Shown here: positions 42,869 through 53,131 of the stretch, piece after piece | Position numbering within the stretch: the stretch's first letter is position 1 | Layout: every line of letters begins with the position of its first letter | NCBI RefSeq assembly: GCF_029227915.1 | Contig: NC_079880.1 | Location: 1,242,001 to 1,306,000 of the forward strand | Reading direction: 5' to 3' | Source of the DNA: Hydractinia symbiolongicarpus | Lineage: Eukaryota > Cnidaria > Hydrozoa > Anthoathecata > Hydractiniidae | Length of the DNA: 64,000 nt | Translations under genes and position numbers: made by a program | Notes under the pieces: generated by a model | What the model saw: only the letters and a program-made list of their open reading frames with translations | What the model was told of the DNA's origin: nothing | The model's database searches: none

Positions 42869-42902
42869 TTCTTTTCTTTTTTTTTTTTTCTTTTTTTCTT
42901 TT
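42869..42902 (-). repeat. A-rich 3' tail of element copy 1
   Basis: On the minus strand this is A4-G-A7-G-A13-G-A4-G-A2, joined directly to satellite. It marks the 3' end of the LINE. The longest run is A13 here, A13 in copy 2, A12 in copy 3 and A10 in copy 4, consistent with replication slippage after amplification. Confidence 0.85.
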
Positions 42903-42905
42903 CAA

Positions 42906-42911
42906 TTTATT
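42906..42911 (-). promoter_or_regulatory. Polyadenylation signal AATAAA, element copy 1
   Basis: TTTATT on the plus strand reads AATAAA on the element strand, only a few bases before the A-rich tail, about where a LINE transcript would be cleaved and polyadenylated. The hexamer is at 46919-46924, 50933-50938 and 57556-57561 in the other copies. Confidence 0.55.
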
Positions 42912-43057
42912 TAAAGTCGATTATTCACATATTTACAATAGTTTCCAAAAAAAAAGTAATTAAGAAAACTAATCTAAATCGACTAAATTTTTTTTATGTT
43001 TACAATTAAATAAAATCATTTTTTTTTATATATATAAACAATAATAACAACAAAGTT

Positions 43058-44893
43058 CTATAAGGGGACCATACATTCATCACAGTTACATTTAGATCCG
43101 TCCCACATTTTAATCGTGCTTTTAAAAACTTTAAGGTTGTCACATCGTTTCAAATGTGATGGTAGGTTATTCCAAATCTTTGGTCCCAGGGCTGATAAGC
43201 TATTAGTTCCAAAAGTCGCGGTCCTTTTCCTTAAGACTACCAAATTATTTGTATTTTGTTCTCTGACTGTCCCACCGTTATCATTTAAACAAAATATATC
43301 TTTCATAAAAAGAGGGCTGCTGTTATTTATAGTTTTAGAGATTTCTATACACAATGACCGTAAGCGATTTACATTCATGTGACTCTTGCTGGAATTTTCA
43401 AGTAAATTTTGGTATGTACTTACCGTATCATTATACAGAAATCTTAATGCTCGTTTTTGTATCATTTCGACTTTAGATAAAGATTTAGAAGAAGAAAAAT
43501 GCCTTATAAGGGAACAATAATTGAAATTTGCGTAGATAAAACTTTGAACTAAAATATATTTTGCTTGAAAGGATAAGAAACTTCTAAATCGAAATAAGGC
43601 ATTTAGTTGGGCTGATGCTTTGCGACACAAATCACTAACGTGTCTGTCAAAATTTAATTTATTGTCTATAGTCACACCTAATAATTTCACGTTATTTTCA
43701 CTTTCAATAGTTTTATTTCCTATGTTAAATTTTAGACCTAAATTATCTGCCTTATTTTTTGTCAGAATTATCGAATGAAACTTTTCAGGGTTTGCAATCA
43801 TTTTATTCTCTTTTAACCAGGAGAGGGCAGTTTTAGCTTCGTTTTCTAAAGTATTTATCAAATTAGGAATAGAATTTGAGAAGTTGGATATTGTGTTATC
43901 ATCAGCGTAATTATGTAAGTTATATTTTTCTATAAAAAGAAACAAATCATTTATAAATGTATTGAATATGATAGGTCCCAAAATAGAACCTTGTGGTACA
44001 CCAGATAAGATAATTTGAAATAGACTATAGATCCCATTTATTCGAGTGGCTTGCTCTCTATCAGTAAGATAAGATAGAATGAATTGAAGAGACTTATTGT
44101 CAAATCCGTAAGCAGCTAATTTCGCAATTAGTAAGTCATGTGGTACACAGTCAAAAGCTTTTGAAAGATCCATCAAAATCGCACCCACCACATAATTCTT
44201 ATCAAGTTTACTCTTCCATTCCTCTATTAAGCGAATTAGTACTTGTTGGGTACTATAGCATTTCCTATAGGCGGAGAGAAAGGTCGACAATTTTGATTCC
44301 ATATAAGCGGTTATTTGTTTTTTCATAACCCTTTCGTAAAATTTAGAAAAAACATTTAAAACACTGACAGGCCTGTAGTTTGATATTTTAGTTTTATCTT
44401 TTCCTCCCTTATCCAATGGCGTTACAGCAGCCCGCTTAGCTTTGCTTGGAAATTTGTTTGAAGCTATGCTACTATTTATAGCATCTGTTAGTGGCGTTAC
44501 TAGGTGCCTTTTTGCTAATTTTGTCAGCTTTGATGGTATTGTATCTTCACCTGTTGATACTTTGGTGTTTAAATCATTAAACAGTTTAGAAATTGTATTT
44601 TCATGAACTTCTTGGAATGTGAAGTTCTCATTGTTGTTAGAATCATTGATTTCATTTATTTTAATGATACTTGGATGATTTTCAAAAGTATCAACAATTT
44701 CTTCAATCATTTTTGACTTATCATTTACATTCTTATATTTTATAGGTTTTGGTTTCATGCCACAAGAATTTTCTAAAATATTGATGTAGTATTCGTTGAA
44801 AAGTTTGGTTAGCTGTTTTTTATCAGTAACTAAACTTTCATTTTGAGCGATCGCTATATCTCCTTTGCTTATTCCACTTTTATTTGATATCAA
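43058..44893 (-). pseudogene. LINE ORF2 reverse transcriptase region, copy 1
   Basis: 611 codons of RT frame, open further upstream to about 44947. The first codon at 44893 is TTG inside a longer protein, so it is not a real start. Visible RT motifs are SNYRPVSVLN (171-180), motif A DLSKAF with D242 and D248, PHDLLIAKL (251-259), motif B SGVPQGSILGP (297-307), motif C YADD with Y329 and catalytic D331/D332, and LLGVTID (404-410). The C-terminus has W597 and C602-x-C604-x2-C607, a Cys-rich end seen in this LINE group. In life this domain copies the LINE RNA onto nicked chromosomal DNA. Here it is cut off from the endonuclease by frameshifts. Copies 1-3 share T312 where copy 4 has I. G541 is unique to this copy. 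Confidence 0.92.
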
Positions 44894-44897
44894 GGGT

Positions 44898-45104
44898 TTA
44901 ACAGTTTCCCAAAAGGTTTTTCTGGAAATAAAACCTGATTCTGTTACCCTTTTTGAAATGGTTTTTGATAGCCTTTTTGCGTAAATTTACACACTTGTTT
45001 CTCTGTTTCTTGTACGTGATTTTGTTTTCAGAAGTAGGATTTTTATTGTATTTATTTTTGAACCTAGACCTTGTATATATTGCCTTTTTAAACTCTTTTG
45101 TCAT
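44898..45104 (-). pseudogene. LINE ORF2 linker segment between EN and RT, copy 1
   Basis: A 68-codon basic segment (start MTKEFKKAIYTRSR, then many K/R/N) lies in a third frame between the endonuclease and RT frames. In related LINEs such a basic stretch is part of one continuous ORF2 protein. Its ATG overlaps the endonuclease stop (ATGA at 45101-45104) only because a one-base shift in the A6 run at 45131-45136 moved the frame. It ends early after a second one-base shift in the A5G3 run at 44947-44954. The last 18 or so residues are therefore out-of-frame translation. It is identical in all four copies. Confidence 0.8.
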
Positions 45105-46136
45105 AAATGGTGCCTCGTTTCCACGCAGAGTTTTTTGCTCTGTGGGGCATGCTTTTCTATGATAGATGTGAAAACATTGGTGAGGTTTTCATAATTCAGT
45201 TCAGGATCTTTACTATTACAAATAAAATTTGCGTTCTCAACATCACGTAAAAAGTTGGCTTCATTAAAATTTTTGTAACTTCTGTAAATAATTTTCTTGG
45301 ATGCTAAGCGTGGTAAATGAGATTTTAAAAATGTTGTTACCATATGATGATGATCACTTAATCCTGTTTCACATGTTAGTGTGTGTTGAAAACATCTGGG
45401 TCTATTTGTAAGAATGACATATATAGCTGTTCCGTTAGGACTAGCAAAACAAGTTTTGTTTTTGACAAGATTTTCAAGACTAAAAATATCACAGAAATTA
45501 TTTAAGGTTTCGAAACCAGAATCGTTCGAGTTATGGCAATCGATATTTATATCACCCATAATTATTATGTTTTCGACTTTAGATAGAGCTTTATTTAAAG
45601 CTATCTCTAATTCCTCAAAAAAGTTGTTTAAGTTTAAATAATGAGGTGGTCTATAAATACTGATAACTGTCCATTTTTTATTTCTTATCGTTAATTCTGA
45701 GCAAATGATTTCATTATTTGTTATACCCAAATCATTAACTTGTCTACAGGCTATTCCGTTCTTAACATATTCAATTAACCCTCCTCCATTTTTGTTCCTA
45801 TCTTTTCTAGTTCTAATATAGTTATCAATATAGAATTGTTCGTTTGGAAAACTCTCATCTAGTGTGGTTTCAGCAAATACAAAAAAATCAGGTGAAAATT
45901 TTGTCAGAATTTCTCTTGCATCAATTATTTTGTTTCTGAGACTATTAATGTTTAAATAGCCTAAAAGAGGATTGGAAGGGTACTTAATTCGTAATTTATA
46001 TATTTCATCTAAAGAATTTTGGTGAGAATTATGTGTCGGATTTTGATCATTTCTATATTGACTCCCAACACATTCATCAGGAATATCAGATTTATTATCA
46101 TCGCAAACTAGTCCAAGCCTGTTGAATACCCCTGCT
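45101..46136 (-). pseudogene. LINE ORF2 apurinic-type endonuclease region, copy 1
   Basis: The frame runs from the satellite junction to a stop at 45101. It continues open into satellite up to a TTG at 46159, which I do not accept as a start. Numbering from 46159, endonuclease/exonuclease/phosphatase motifs are LNINSLRNK (69-77), E97 in FAETTLDES, RDRNKNGGG (118-127 region), IYRPP (168-172), GDINID with D203 and N205, and GLSDHH with D269/H270. The usual (S/T)-x-I-D motif reads TAIY at 244-247: the catalytic Asp is Tyr247 (45419-45421), in all four copies. The family enzyme nicks target DNA to prime reverse transcription. This one should be inactive from the Asp loss and the frameshift. N-terminal residues 1-8 are satellite-encoded. 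Confidence 0.88.
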
Positions 46137-46878
46137 GTGTAGTCGCTGAGTTTCGGCAATCATGTCAAATTAAGAACAATGTTATTTCTTGGAGTCCAAT
46201 TGTCTCATTTATCACATTCATCAGGTCACAGTCCAAAGTTAGTTCAATTAAGTCCCACAGTCAATCGTTTCATTGTTAAAGGCGATGCAACCTAGTAATA
46301 TCCGAAAAATATCGCTAAATACATGTTGGTACGTATATGTGATCCAACCGTTGCAACTCAAACGGACTGACACCATGAGAAAGTCAATGAAATGTAGTTT
46401 TTGAAACTGTCGCTATTTCTTCAGCGCGCGATAACGGCTAGGATTGGTCCCACAGTGAAGAATCACTTACTTATCTATTTTCTTAAATGAAGCGCTACCA
46501 CAGCGCCCAGTGTAATCGCTGAGTTCCGGCAATCATGTCAAATTAAGAAGAATGTTATTTCTTGGAGAAAATTGTCTCACTTTCACATTTATAGGGTCAC
46601 AGTCCATAATTAGTTCAATTAAGTCCCACAGTCAATCGTTTCGCTGTTAAAAGCCATACAACTTAGTAATACCTGAAAAATATCAAGAAATGCATGTTGG
46701 TACGAATATGTGACTCAAGCGTTGTAACTCGAACGGATTGATACTGTTAAAAAGTCAATGAAATGTAGTTTTTGAAACTGTCGCTTTTTCTTCAGCGCGC
46801 GATAACGGCTAGGATTGGTCCCACAGTAAAAAATAACTTTTTCATCTTAATTCTTAAATGAAGCGCTACCACAGCACC
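46137..46878. repeat. Two-monomer satellite spacer between copies 1 and 2
   Basis: 742 bp. The first monomer (type R: GTGTAGTCGCTGAG, AAGAACAATG, CACATTCATCAGG) is the right half of the target monomer. The second, from 46489, is chimeric. It starts like monomer X (CGCCC, GAGTTCCGG, CAATCATG) and switches between about 46537 and 46567 to monomer M3 (AAGAAGAATG, GGAGAAAATTG, ACAACTTAG, AATGCATG). It ends in the left flank of the next insertion. Confidence 0.9.
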
Positions 46879-46881
46879 GAG

Positions 46882-46915
46882 TTCTTTTCTTTTTTTTTTT
46901 TTCTTTTTTTCTTTT
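46882..46915 (-). repeat. A-rich 3' tail of element copy 2
   Basis: Same composition as copy 1, with a longest run of 13 A on the element strand. An AATAAA lies just upstream at 46919-46924. Confidence 0.85.
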
Positions 46916-47070
46916 CAATTTATTTAAAGTCGATTATTCACATATTTACAATAGTTTCCAAAAAAAAAGTAATTAAGAAAACTAATCTAAATCGACTAAA
47001 TTTTTTTTATGTTTACAATTAAATAAAATCATTTTTTTTTATATATATAAACAATAATAACAACAAAGTT

Positions 47071-48906
47071 CTATAAGGGGACCATACATTCATCACAGTT
47101 ACATTTAGATCCGTCCCACATTTTAATCGTGCTTTTAAAAACTTTAAGGTTGTCACATCGTTTCAAATGTGATGGTAGGTTATTCCAAATCTTTGGTCCC
47201 AGGGCTGATAAGCTATTAGTTCCAAAAGTCGCGGTCCTTTTCCTTAAGACTACCAAATTATTTGTATTTTGTTCTCTGACTGTCCTACCGTTATCATTTA
47301 AACAAAATATATCTTTCATAAAAAGAGGGCTGCTGTTATTTATAGTTTTAGAGATTTCTATACACAATGACCGTAAGCGATTTACATTCATGTGACTCTT
47401 GCTGGAATTTTCAAGTAAATTTTGGTATGTACTTACCGTATCATTATACAGAAATCTTAATGCTCGTTTTTGTATCATTTCGACTTTAGATAAAGATTTA
47501 GAAGAAGAAAAATGCCTTATAAGGGAACAATAATTGAAATTTGCGTAGATAAAACTTTGAACTAAAATATATTTTGCTTGAAAGGATAAGAAACTTCTAA
47601 ATCGAAATAAGGCATTTAGTTGGGCTGATGCTTTGCGACACAAATCACTAACGTGTCTGTCAAAATTTAATTTATTGTCTATAGTCACACCTAGTAATTT
47701 CACGTTATTTTCACTTTCAATAGTTTTATTTCCTATGTTAAATTTTAGACCTAAATTATCTGCCTTATTTTTTGTCAGAATTATCGAATGAAACTTTTCA
47801 GGGTTTGCAATCATTTTATTCTCTTTTAACCAGGAGAGGGCAGTTTTAGCTTCGTTTTCTAAAGTATTTATCAAATTAGGAATAGAATTTGAGAAGTTGG
47901 ATATTGTGTTATCATCAGCGTAATTATGTAAGTTATATTTTTCTATAAAAAGAAACAAATCATTTATAAATGTATTGAATATGATAGGTCCCAAAATAGA
48001 ACCTTGTGGTACACCAGATAAGATAATTTGAAATAGACTATAGATCCCATTTATTCGAGTGGCTTGCTCTCTATCAGTAAGATAAGATAGAATGAATTGA
48101 AGAGACTTATTGTCAAATCCGTAAGCAGCTAATTTCGCAATTAGTAAGTCATGTGGTACACAGTCAAAAGCTTTTGAAAGATCCATCAAAATCGCACCCA
48201 CCACATAATTCTTATCAAGTTTACTCTTCCATTCCTCTATTAAGCGAATTAGTACTTGTTGGGTACTATAGCATTTCCTATAGGCGGAGAGAAAGGTCGA
48301 CAATTTTGATTCCATATAAGCGGTTATTTGTTTTTTCATAACCCTTTCGTAAAATTTAGAAAAAACATTTAAAACACTGACAGGCCTGTAGTTTGATATT
48401 TTAGTTTTATCTTTTCCTCCCTTATCCAATGGCGTTACAGCAGCCCGCTTAGCTTTGCTTGGAAATTTGTTTGAAGCTATGCTACTATTTATAGCATCTG
48501 TTAGTGGCGTTACTAGGTGCCTTTTTGCTAATTTTGTCAGCTTTGATGGTATTGTATCTTCACCTGTTGATACTTTGGTGTTTAAATCATTAAACAGTTT
48601 AGAAATTGTATTTTCATGAACTTCTTGGAATGTGAAGTTCTCATTGTTGTTAGAATCATTGATTTCATTTATTTTAATGATACTTGGATGATTTTCAAAA
48701 GTATCAACAATTTCTTCAATCATTTTTGACTTATCATTTACATTCTTATATTTTATAGGTTTTGGTTTCATGCCACAAGAATTTTCTAAAATATTGATGT
48801 AGTATTCGTTGAAAAGTTTGGTTAGCTGTTTTTTATCAGTAACTAAACTTTCATTTTGAGCGATCGCTATATCTCCTTTGCTTATTCCACTTTTATTTGA
48901 TATCAA
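47071..48906 (-). pseudogene. LINE ORF2 reverse transcriptase region, copy 2
   Basis: 611 codons with the same motif set as copy 1: D242 in motif A, GVPQGS at 298-303, YADD at 329-332 and the Cys-rich C-terminus. It differs from copy 1 in protein only at R541 (G541 in copy 1). Since copies 3 and 4 also have R541, the change in copy 1 is the derived one. The RT core is intact by eye but is separated from the endonuclease by the shared frameshifts, and its nominal first codon is TTG. Confidence 0.92.
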
Positions 48907-48910
48907 GGGT

Positions 48911-49117
48911 TTAACAGTTTCCCAAAAGGTTTTTCTGGAAATAAAACCTGATTCTGTTACCCTTTTTGAAATGGTTTTTGATAGCCTTTTTGCGTAAATT
49001 TACACACTTGTTTCTCTGTTTCTTGTACGTGATTTTGTTTTCAGAAGTAGGATTTTTATTGTATTTATTTTTGAACCTAGACCTTGTATATATTGCCTTT
49101 TTAAACTCTTTTGTCAT
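48911..49117 (-). pseudogene. LINE ORF2 linker segment, copy 2
   Basis: 68 codons identical to copy 1, flanked by the same two one-base frame shifts. It shows that both breaks predate the duplication. Confidence 0.8.
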
Positions 49118-50149
49118 AAATGGTGCCTCGTTTCCACGCAGAGTTTTTTGCTCTGTGGGGCATGCTTTTCTATGATAGATGTGAAAACATTGGTGAGGTT
49201 TTCATAATTCAGTTCAGGATCTTTACTATTACAAATAAAATTTGCGTTCTCAACATCACGTAAAAAGTTGGCTTCATTAAAATTTTTGTAACTTCTGTAA
49301 ATAATTTTCTTGGATGCTAAGCGTGGTAAATGAGATTTTAAAAATGTTGTTACCATATGATGATGATCACTTAATCCTGTTTCACATGTTAGTGTGTGTT
49401 GAAAACATCTGGGTCTATTTGTAAGAATGACATATATAGCTGTTCCGTTAGGACTAGCAAAACAAGTTTTGTTTTTGACAAGATTTTCAAGACTAAAAAT
49501 ATCACAGAAATTATTTAAGGTTTCGAAACCAGAATCGTTCGAGTTATGGCAATCGATATTTATATCACCCATAATTATTATGTTTTCGACTTTAGATAGA
49601 GCTTTATTTAAAGCTATCTCTAATTCCTCAAAAAAGTTGTTTAAGTTTAAATAATGAGGTGGTCTATAAATACTGATAACTGTCCATTTTTTATTTCTTA
49701 TCGTTAATTCTGAGCAAATGATTTCATTATTTGTTATACCCAAATCATTAACTTGTCTACAGGCTATTCCGTTCTTAACATATTCAATTAACCCTCCTCC
49801 ATTTTTGTTCCTATCTTTTCTAGTTCTAATATAGTTATCAATATAGAATTGTTCGTTTGGAAAACTCTCATCTAGTGTGGTTTCAGCAAATACATAAAAA
49901 TCAGGTGAAAATTTTGTCAGAATTTCTCTTGCATCAATTATTTTGTTTCTGAGACTATTAATGTTTAAATAGCCTAAAAGAGGATTGGAAGGGTACTTAA
50001 TTCGTAATTTATATATTTCATCTAAAGAATTTTGGTGAGAATTATGTGTCGGATTTTGATCATTTCTATATTGACTCCCAACACATTCATCAGGAATATC
50101 AGATTTATTATCATCGCAAACTAGTCCAAGCCTGTTGAATACCCCTGCT
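49114..50149 (-). pseudogene. LINE ORF2 apurinic-type endonuclease region, copy 2
   Basis: Same length and motifs as copy 1, including the Asp-to-Tyr change at residue 247 and intact GDINID and SDH motifs. Unique difference: Tyr93 where the other copies have Phe. It is bounded at its 5' end by the satellite junction and ends at the frameshift stop. Confidence 0.88.
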
Positions 50150-50893
50150 GTGTAGTCGCTGAGTTTCGGCAATCATGTCAAATTAAGAACAATGTTATTT
50201 CTTGGAGTCCAATTGTCTCATTTATCACATTCATCAGGTCACAGTCCAAAGTTAGTTCAATTAAGTCCCACAGTCAATCGTTTCATTGTTAAAGGCGATG
50301 CAACCTAGTAATATCCGAAAAATATCGCTAAATACATGTTGGTACTTATATGTGATCCAACCGTTGCAACTCAAACGGACTGACACCATTAGAAAGTCAA
50401 TGAAATGTAGTTTTTGAAACTGTCGCTATTTCTTCAGCGCGCGATAACGGCTAGGATTGGTCCCACAGTGAAGAATCACTTACTTATCTATTTTCTTAAA
50501 TGAAGCGCTACCACAGCGCCCAGTGTAATCGCTGAGTTCCGGCAATCATGTCAAATTAAAAAGAATGTTATTTCTTGGAGTCCACTTGTCTCATTTATAA
50601 CATTTATAAGGTCACAGACCAAAATCAGTTAAATTAAGTCCCACAGTCAATCGTTTCGCTGTTAAAAGCCATACAACTTAGTAATACCTGAAAAATATCA
50701 AGAAATGCATGTTGGTACGAATATGTGACTCAAGCGTTGTAACTCGAACGGATTGATACTGTTAAAAAGTCAATGAAATGTAGTTTTTGAAACTGTCGCT
50801 TTTTCTTCAGCGCGCGATAACGGCTAGGATTGGTCCCACAGTAAAAAATAATTTTTTCATCTTAATTCTTAAATGAAGCGCTACCACAGCACC
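50150..50893. repeat. Two-monomer satellite spacer between copies 2 and 3
   Basis: 744 bp. It starts with the same type R half-monomer as the first spacer. The second monomer, from 50502, is again chimeric but with a different switch point. It is monomer X (AAAAAGAATG, CCACTTGTCTCATTTATAAC, AAAATCAGTTAAATT) up to 50631, then M3 (AAGTCCCAC, TTTCGCTG, ACAACTTAG) from 50636. Confidence 0.9.
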
Positions 50894-50896
50894 GAG

Positions 50897-50929
50897 TTCT
50901 TTTCTTTTTTTTTTTTCTTTTTTTCTTTT
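50897..50929 (-). repeat. A-rich 3' tail of element copy 3
   Basis: Longest run 12 A on the element strand, with AATAAA at 50933-50938 just upstream. Confidence 0.85.
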
Positions 50930-51084
50930 CAATTTATTTAAAGTTGATTATTCACATATTTACAATAGTTTCCAAAAAAAAAGTAATTAAGAAAACTAAT
51001 CTAAATCGACTAAATTTTTTTTATGTTTACAATTAAATAAAATCATTTTTTTTTATATATATAAACAATAATAACAACAAAGTT

Positions 51085-52920
51085 CTATAAGGGGACCATA
51101 CATTCATCACAGTTACATTTAGATCCGTCCCACATTTTAATCGTGCTTTTAAAAACTTTAAGGTTGTCACATCGTTTCAAATGTGATGGTAGGTTATTCC
51201 AAATCTTTGGTCCCAGGGCTGATAAGCTATTAGTTCCAAAAGTCGCGGCCCTTTTCCTTAAGACTACCAAATTATTTGTATTTTGTTCTCTGACTGTCCT
51301 ACCGTTATCATTTAAACAAAATATATCTTTCATAAAAAGAGGGCTGCTGTTATTTATAGTTTTAGAGATTTCTATACACAATGACCGTAAGCGATTTACA
51401 TTCATGTGACTCTTGCTGGAATTTTCAAGTAAATTTTGGTATGTACTTACCGTATCATTATACAGAAATCTTAATGCTCGTTTTTGTATCATTTCGACTT
51501 TAGATAAAGATTTAGAAGAAGAAAAATGCCTTATAAGGGAACAATAATTGAAATTTGCGTAGATAAAACTTTGAACTAAAATATATTTTGCTTGAAAGGA
51601 TAAGAAACTTCTAAATCGAAATAAGGCATTTAGTTGGGCTGATGCTTTGCGACACAAATCACTAACGTGTCTGTCAAAATTTAATTTATTGTCTATAGTC
51701 ACACCTAGTAATTTCACGTTATTTTCACTTTCAATAGTTTTATTTCCTATGTTAAATTTTAGACCTAAATTATCTGCCTTATTTTTTGTCAGAATTATCG
51801 AATGAAACTTTTCAGGGTTTGCAATCATTTTATTCTCTTTTAAACAGGAGAGGGCAGTTTTAGCTTCGTTTTCCAAAGTATTTATCAAATTAGGAATAGA
51901 ATTTGAGAAGTTGGATATTGTGTTATCATCAGCGTAATTATGTAAGTTATATTTTTCTATAAAAAGAAACAAATCATTTATAAATGTATTGAATATGATA
52001 GGTCCCAAAATAGAACCTTGTGGTACACCAGATAAGATAATTTGAAATAGACTATAGATCCCATTTATTCGAGTGGCTTGCTCTCTATCAGTAAGATAAG
52101 ATAGAATGAATTGAAGAGACTTATTGTCAAATCCGTAAGCAGCTAATTTCGCAATTAGTAAGTCATGTGGTACACAGTCAAAAGCTTTTGAAAGATCCAT
52201 CAAAATCGCACCCACCACATAATTCTTATCAAGTTTACTCTTCCATTCCTCTATTAAGCGAATTAGTACTTGTTGGGTACTATAGCATTTCCTATAGGCG
52301 GAGAGAAAGGTCGACAATTTTGATTCCATATAAGCGGTTATTTGTTTCTTCATAACCCTTTCGTAAAATTTAGAAAAAACATTTAAAACACTGACAGGCC
52401 TGTAGTTTGATATTTTAGTTTTATCTTTTCCTCCCTTATCCAATGGCGTTACAGCAGCCCGCTTAGCTTTGCTTGGAAATTTGTTTGAAGCTATGCTACT
52501 ATTTATAGCATCTGTTAGTGGCGTTACTAGGTGCCTTTTTGCTAATTTTGTCAGCTTTGATGGTATTGTATCTTCACCTGTTGATACTTTGGTGTTTAAA
52601 TCATTAAACAGTTTAGAAATTGTATTTTCATGAACTTCTTGGAATGTGAAGTTCTCATTGTTGTTAGAATCATTGATTTCATTTATTTTAATGATACTTG
52701 GATGATTTTCAAAAGTATCAACAATTTCTTCAATCATTTTTGACTTATCATTTACATTCTTATATTTTATAGGTTTTGGTTTCATGCCACAAGAATTTTC
52801 TAAAATATTGATGTAGTATTCGTTGAAAAGTTTGGTTAGCTGTTTTTTATCAGTAACTAAACTTTCATTTTGAGCGATCGCTATATCTCCTTTGCTTATT
52901 CCACTTTTATTTGATATCAA
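51085..52920 (-). pseudogene. LINE ORF2 reverse transcriptase region, copy 3
   Basis: 611 codons with all RT motifs of copy 1, including YADD at 329-332. Private changes are W359C, in a segment after the catalytic core that reads SWLKENK in the other copies, and T558A. It shares T312 with copies 1 and 2. The loss of a Trp that the other three copies all keep suggests relaxed constraint. Confidence 0.92.
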
Positions 52921-52924
52921 GGGT

Positions 52925-53131
52925 TTAACAGTTTCCCAAAAGGTTTTTCTGGAAATAAAACCTGATTCTGTTACCCTTTTTGAAATGGTTTTTGATAGCC
53001 TTTTTGCGTAAATTTACACACTTGTTTCTCTGTTTCTTGTACGTGATTTTGTTTTCAGAAGTAGGATTTTTATTGTATTTATTTTTGAACCTAGACCTTG
53101 TATATATTGCCTTTTTAAACTCTTTTGTCAT
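52925..53131 (-). pseudogene. LINE ORF2 linker segment, copy 3
   Basis: 68 codons identical to copies 1, 2 and 4, bounded by the same two frame shifts. Confidence 0.8.

Larger units (their letters stand above)
42866..46136 (-). mobile_element. Non-LTR retrotransposon, copy 1 (defective, EN+RT)
   Basis: A 3271-bp CR1/L2/Jockey-like LINE inserted in reverse within a satellite monomer. Read on the minus strand it begins inside or just before the endonuclease region. It then has a linker, the RT and a C-terminal Cys-rich end, about 190 nt of 3' UTR, an AATAAA, and an A-rich tail. There is no ORF1 and no native start codon, so it is probably 5' truncated. The left boundary falls after CAGCACC and the right boundary before GTGTAGTCGCTGAG. 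Against the empty monomer at 63391-63411 these give at most 2-3 bp of target duplication, or a 2-bp loss. Two frameshifts (near 45131-45136 and 44947-44954) disrupt the open frame. Confidence 0.93.
46879..50149 (-). mobile_element. Non-LTR retrotransposon, copy 2 (defective, EN+RT)
   Basis: 3271 bp, the same length, boundaries, orientation and frameshifts as copy 1, exactly 4013 bp downstream. I see about three substitutions against copy 1 (RT residue 541, EN residue 93, and a silent change near 47694). Near identity over the whole length, flanks included, shows a DNA-level duplication and not a new insertion. Confidence 0.93.

Noticed and set aside
44891-44893. TTG as the start codon of the RT frame
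   Set aside because: The RT frame is open upstream to about 44947 with residues typical of the continuous ORF2 protein, so this is an internal Leu codon.
43116-45641. Plus-strand open frames of 62-88 residues opposite the EN and RT regions, repeated in all four copies
   Set aside because: They are antisense shadows of the LINE coding frames, with no recognizable domain and no independent support.
46157-46159. TTG as the start codon of the endonuclease frame, encoding residues MPKLSDY
   Set aside because: This codon lies in satellite sequence outside the element. The frame merely reads through the junction, and a native start is missing.
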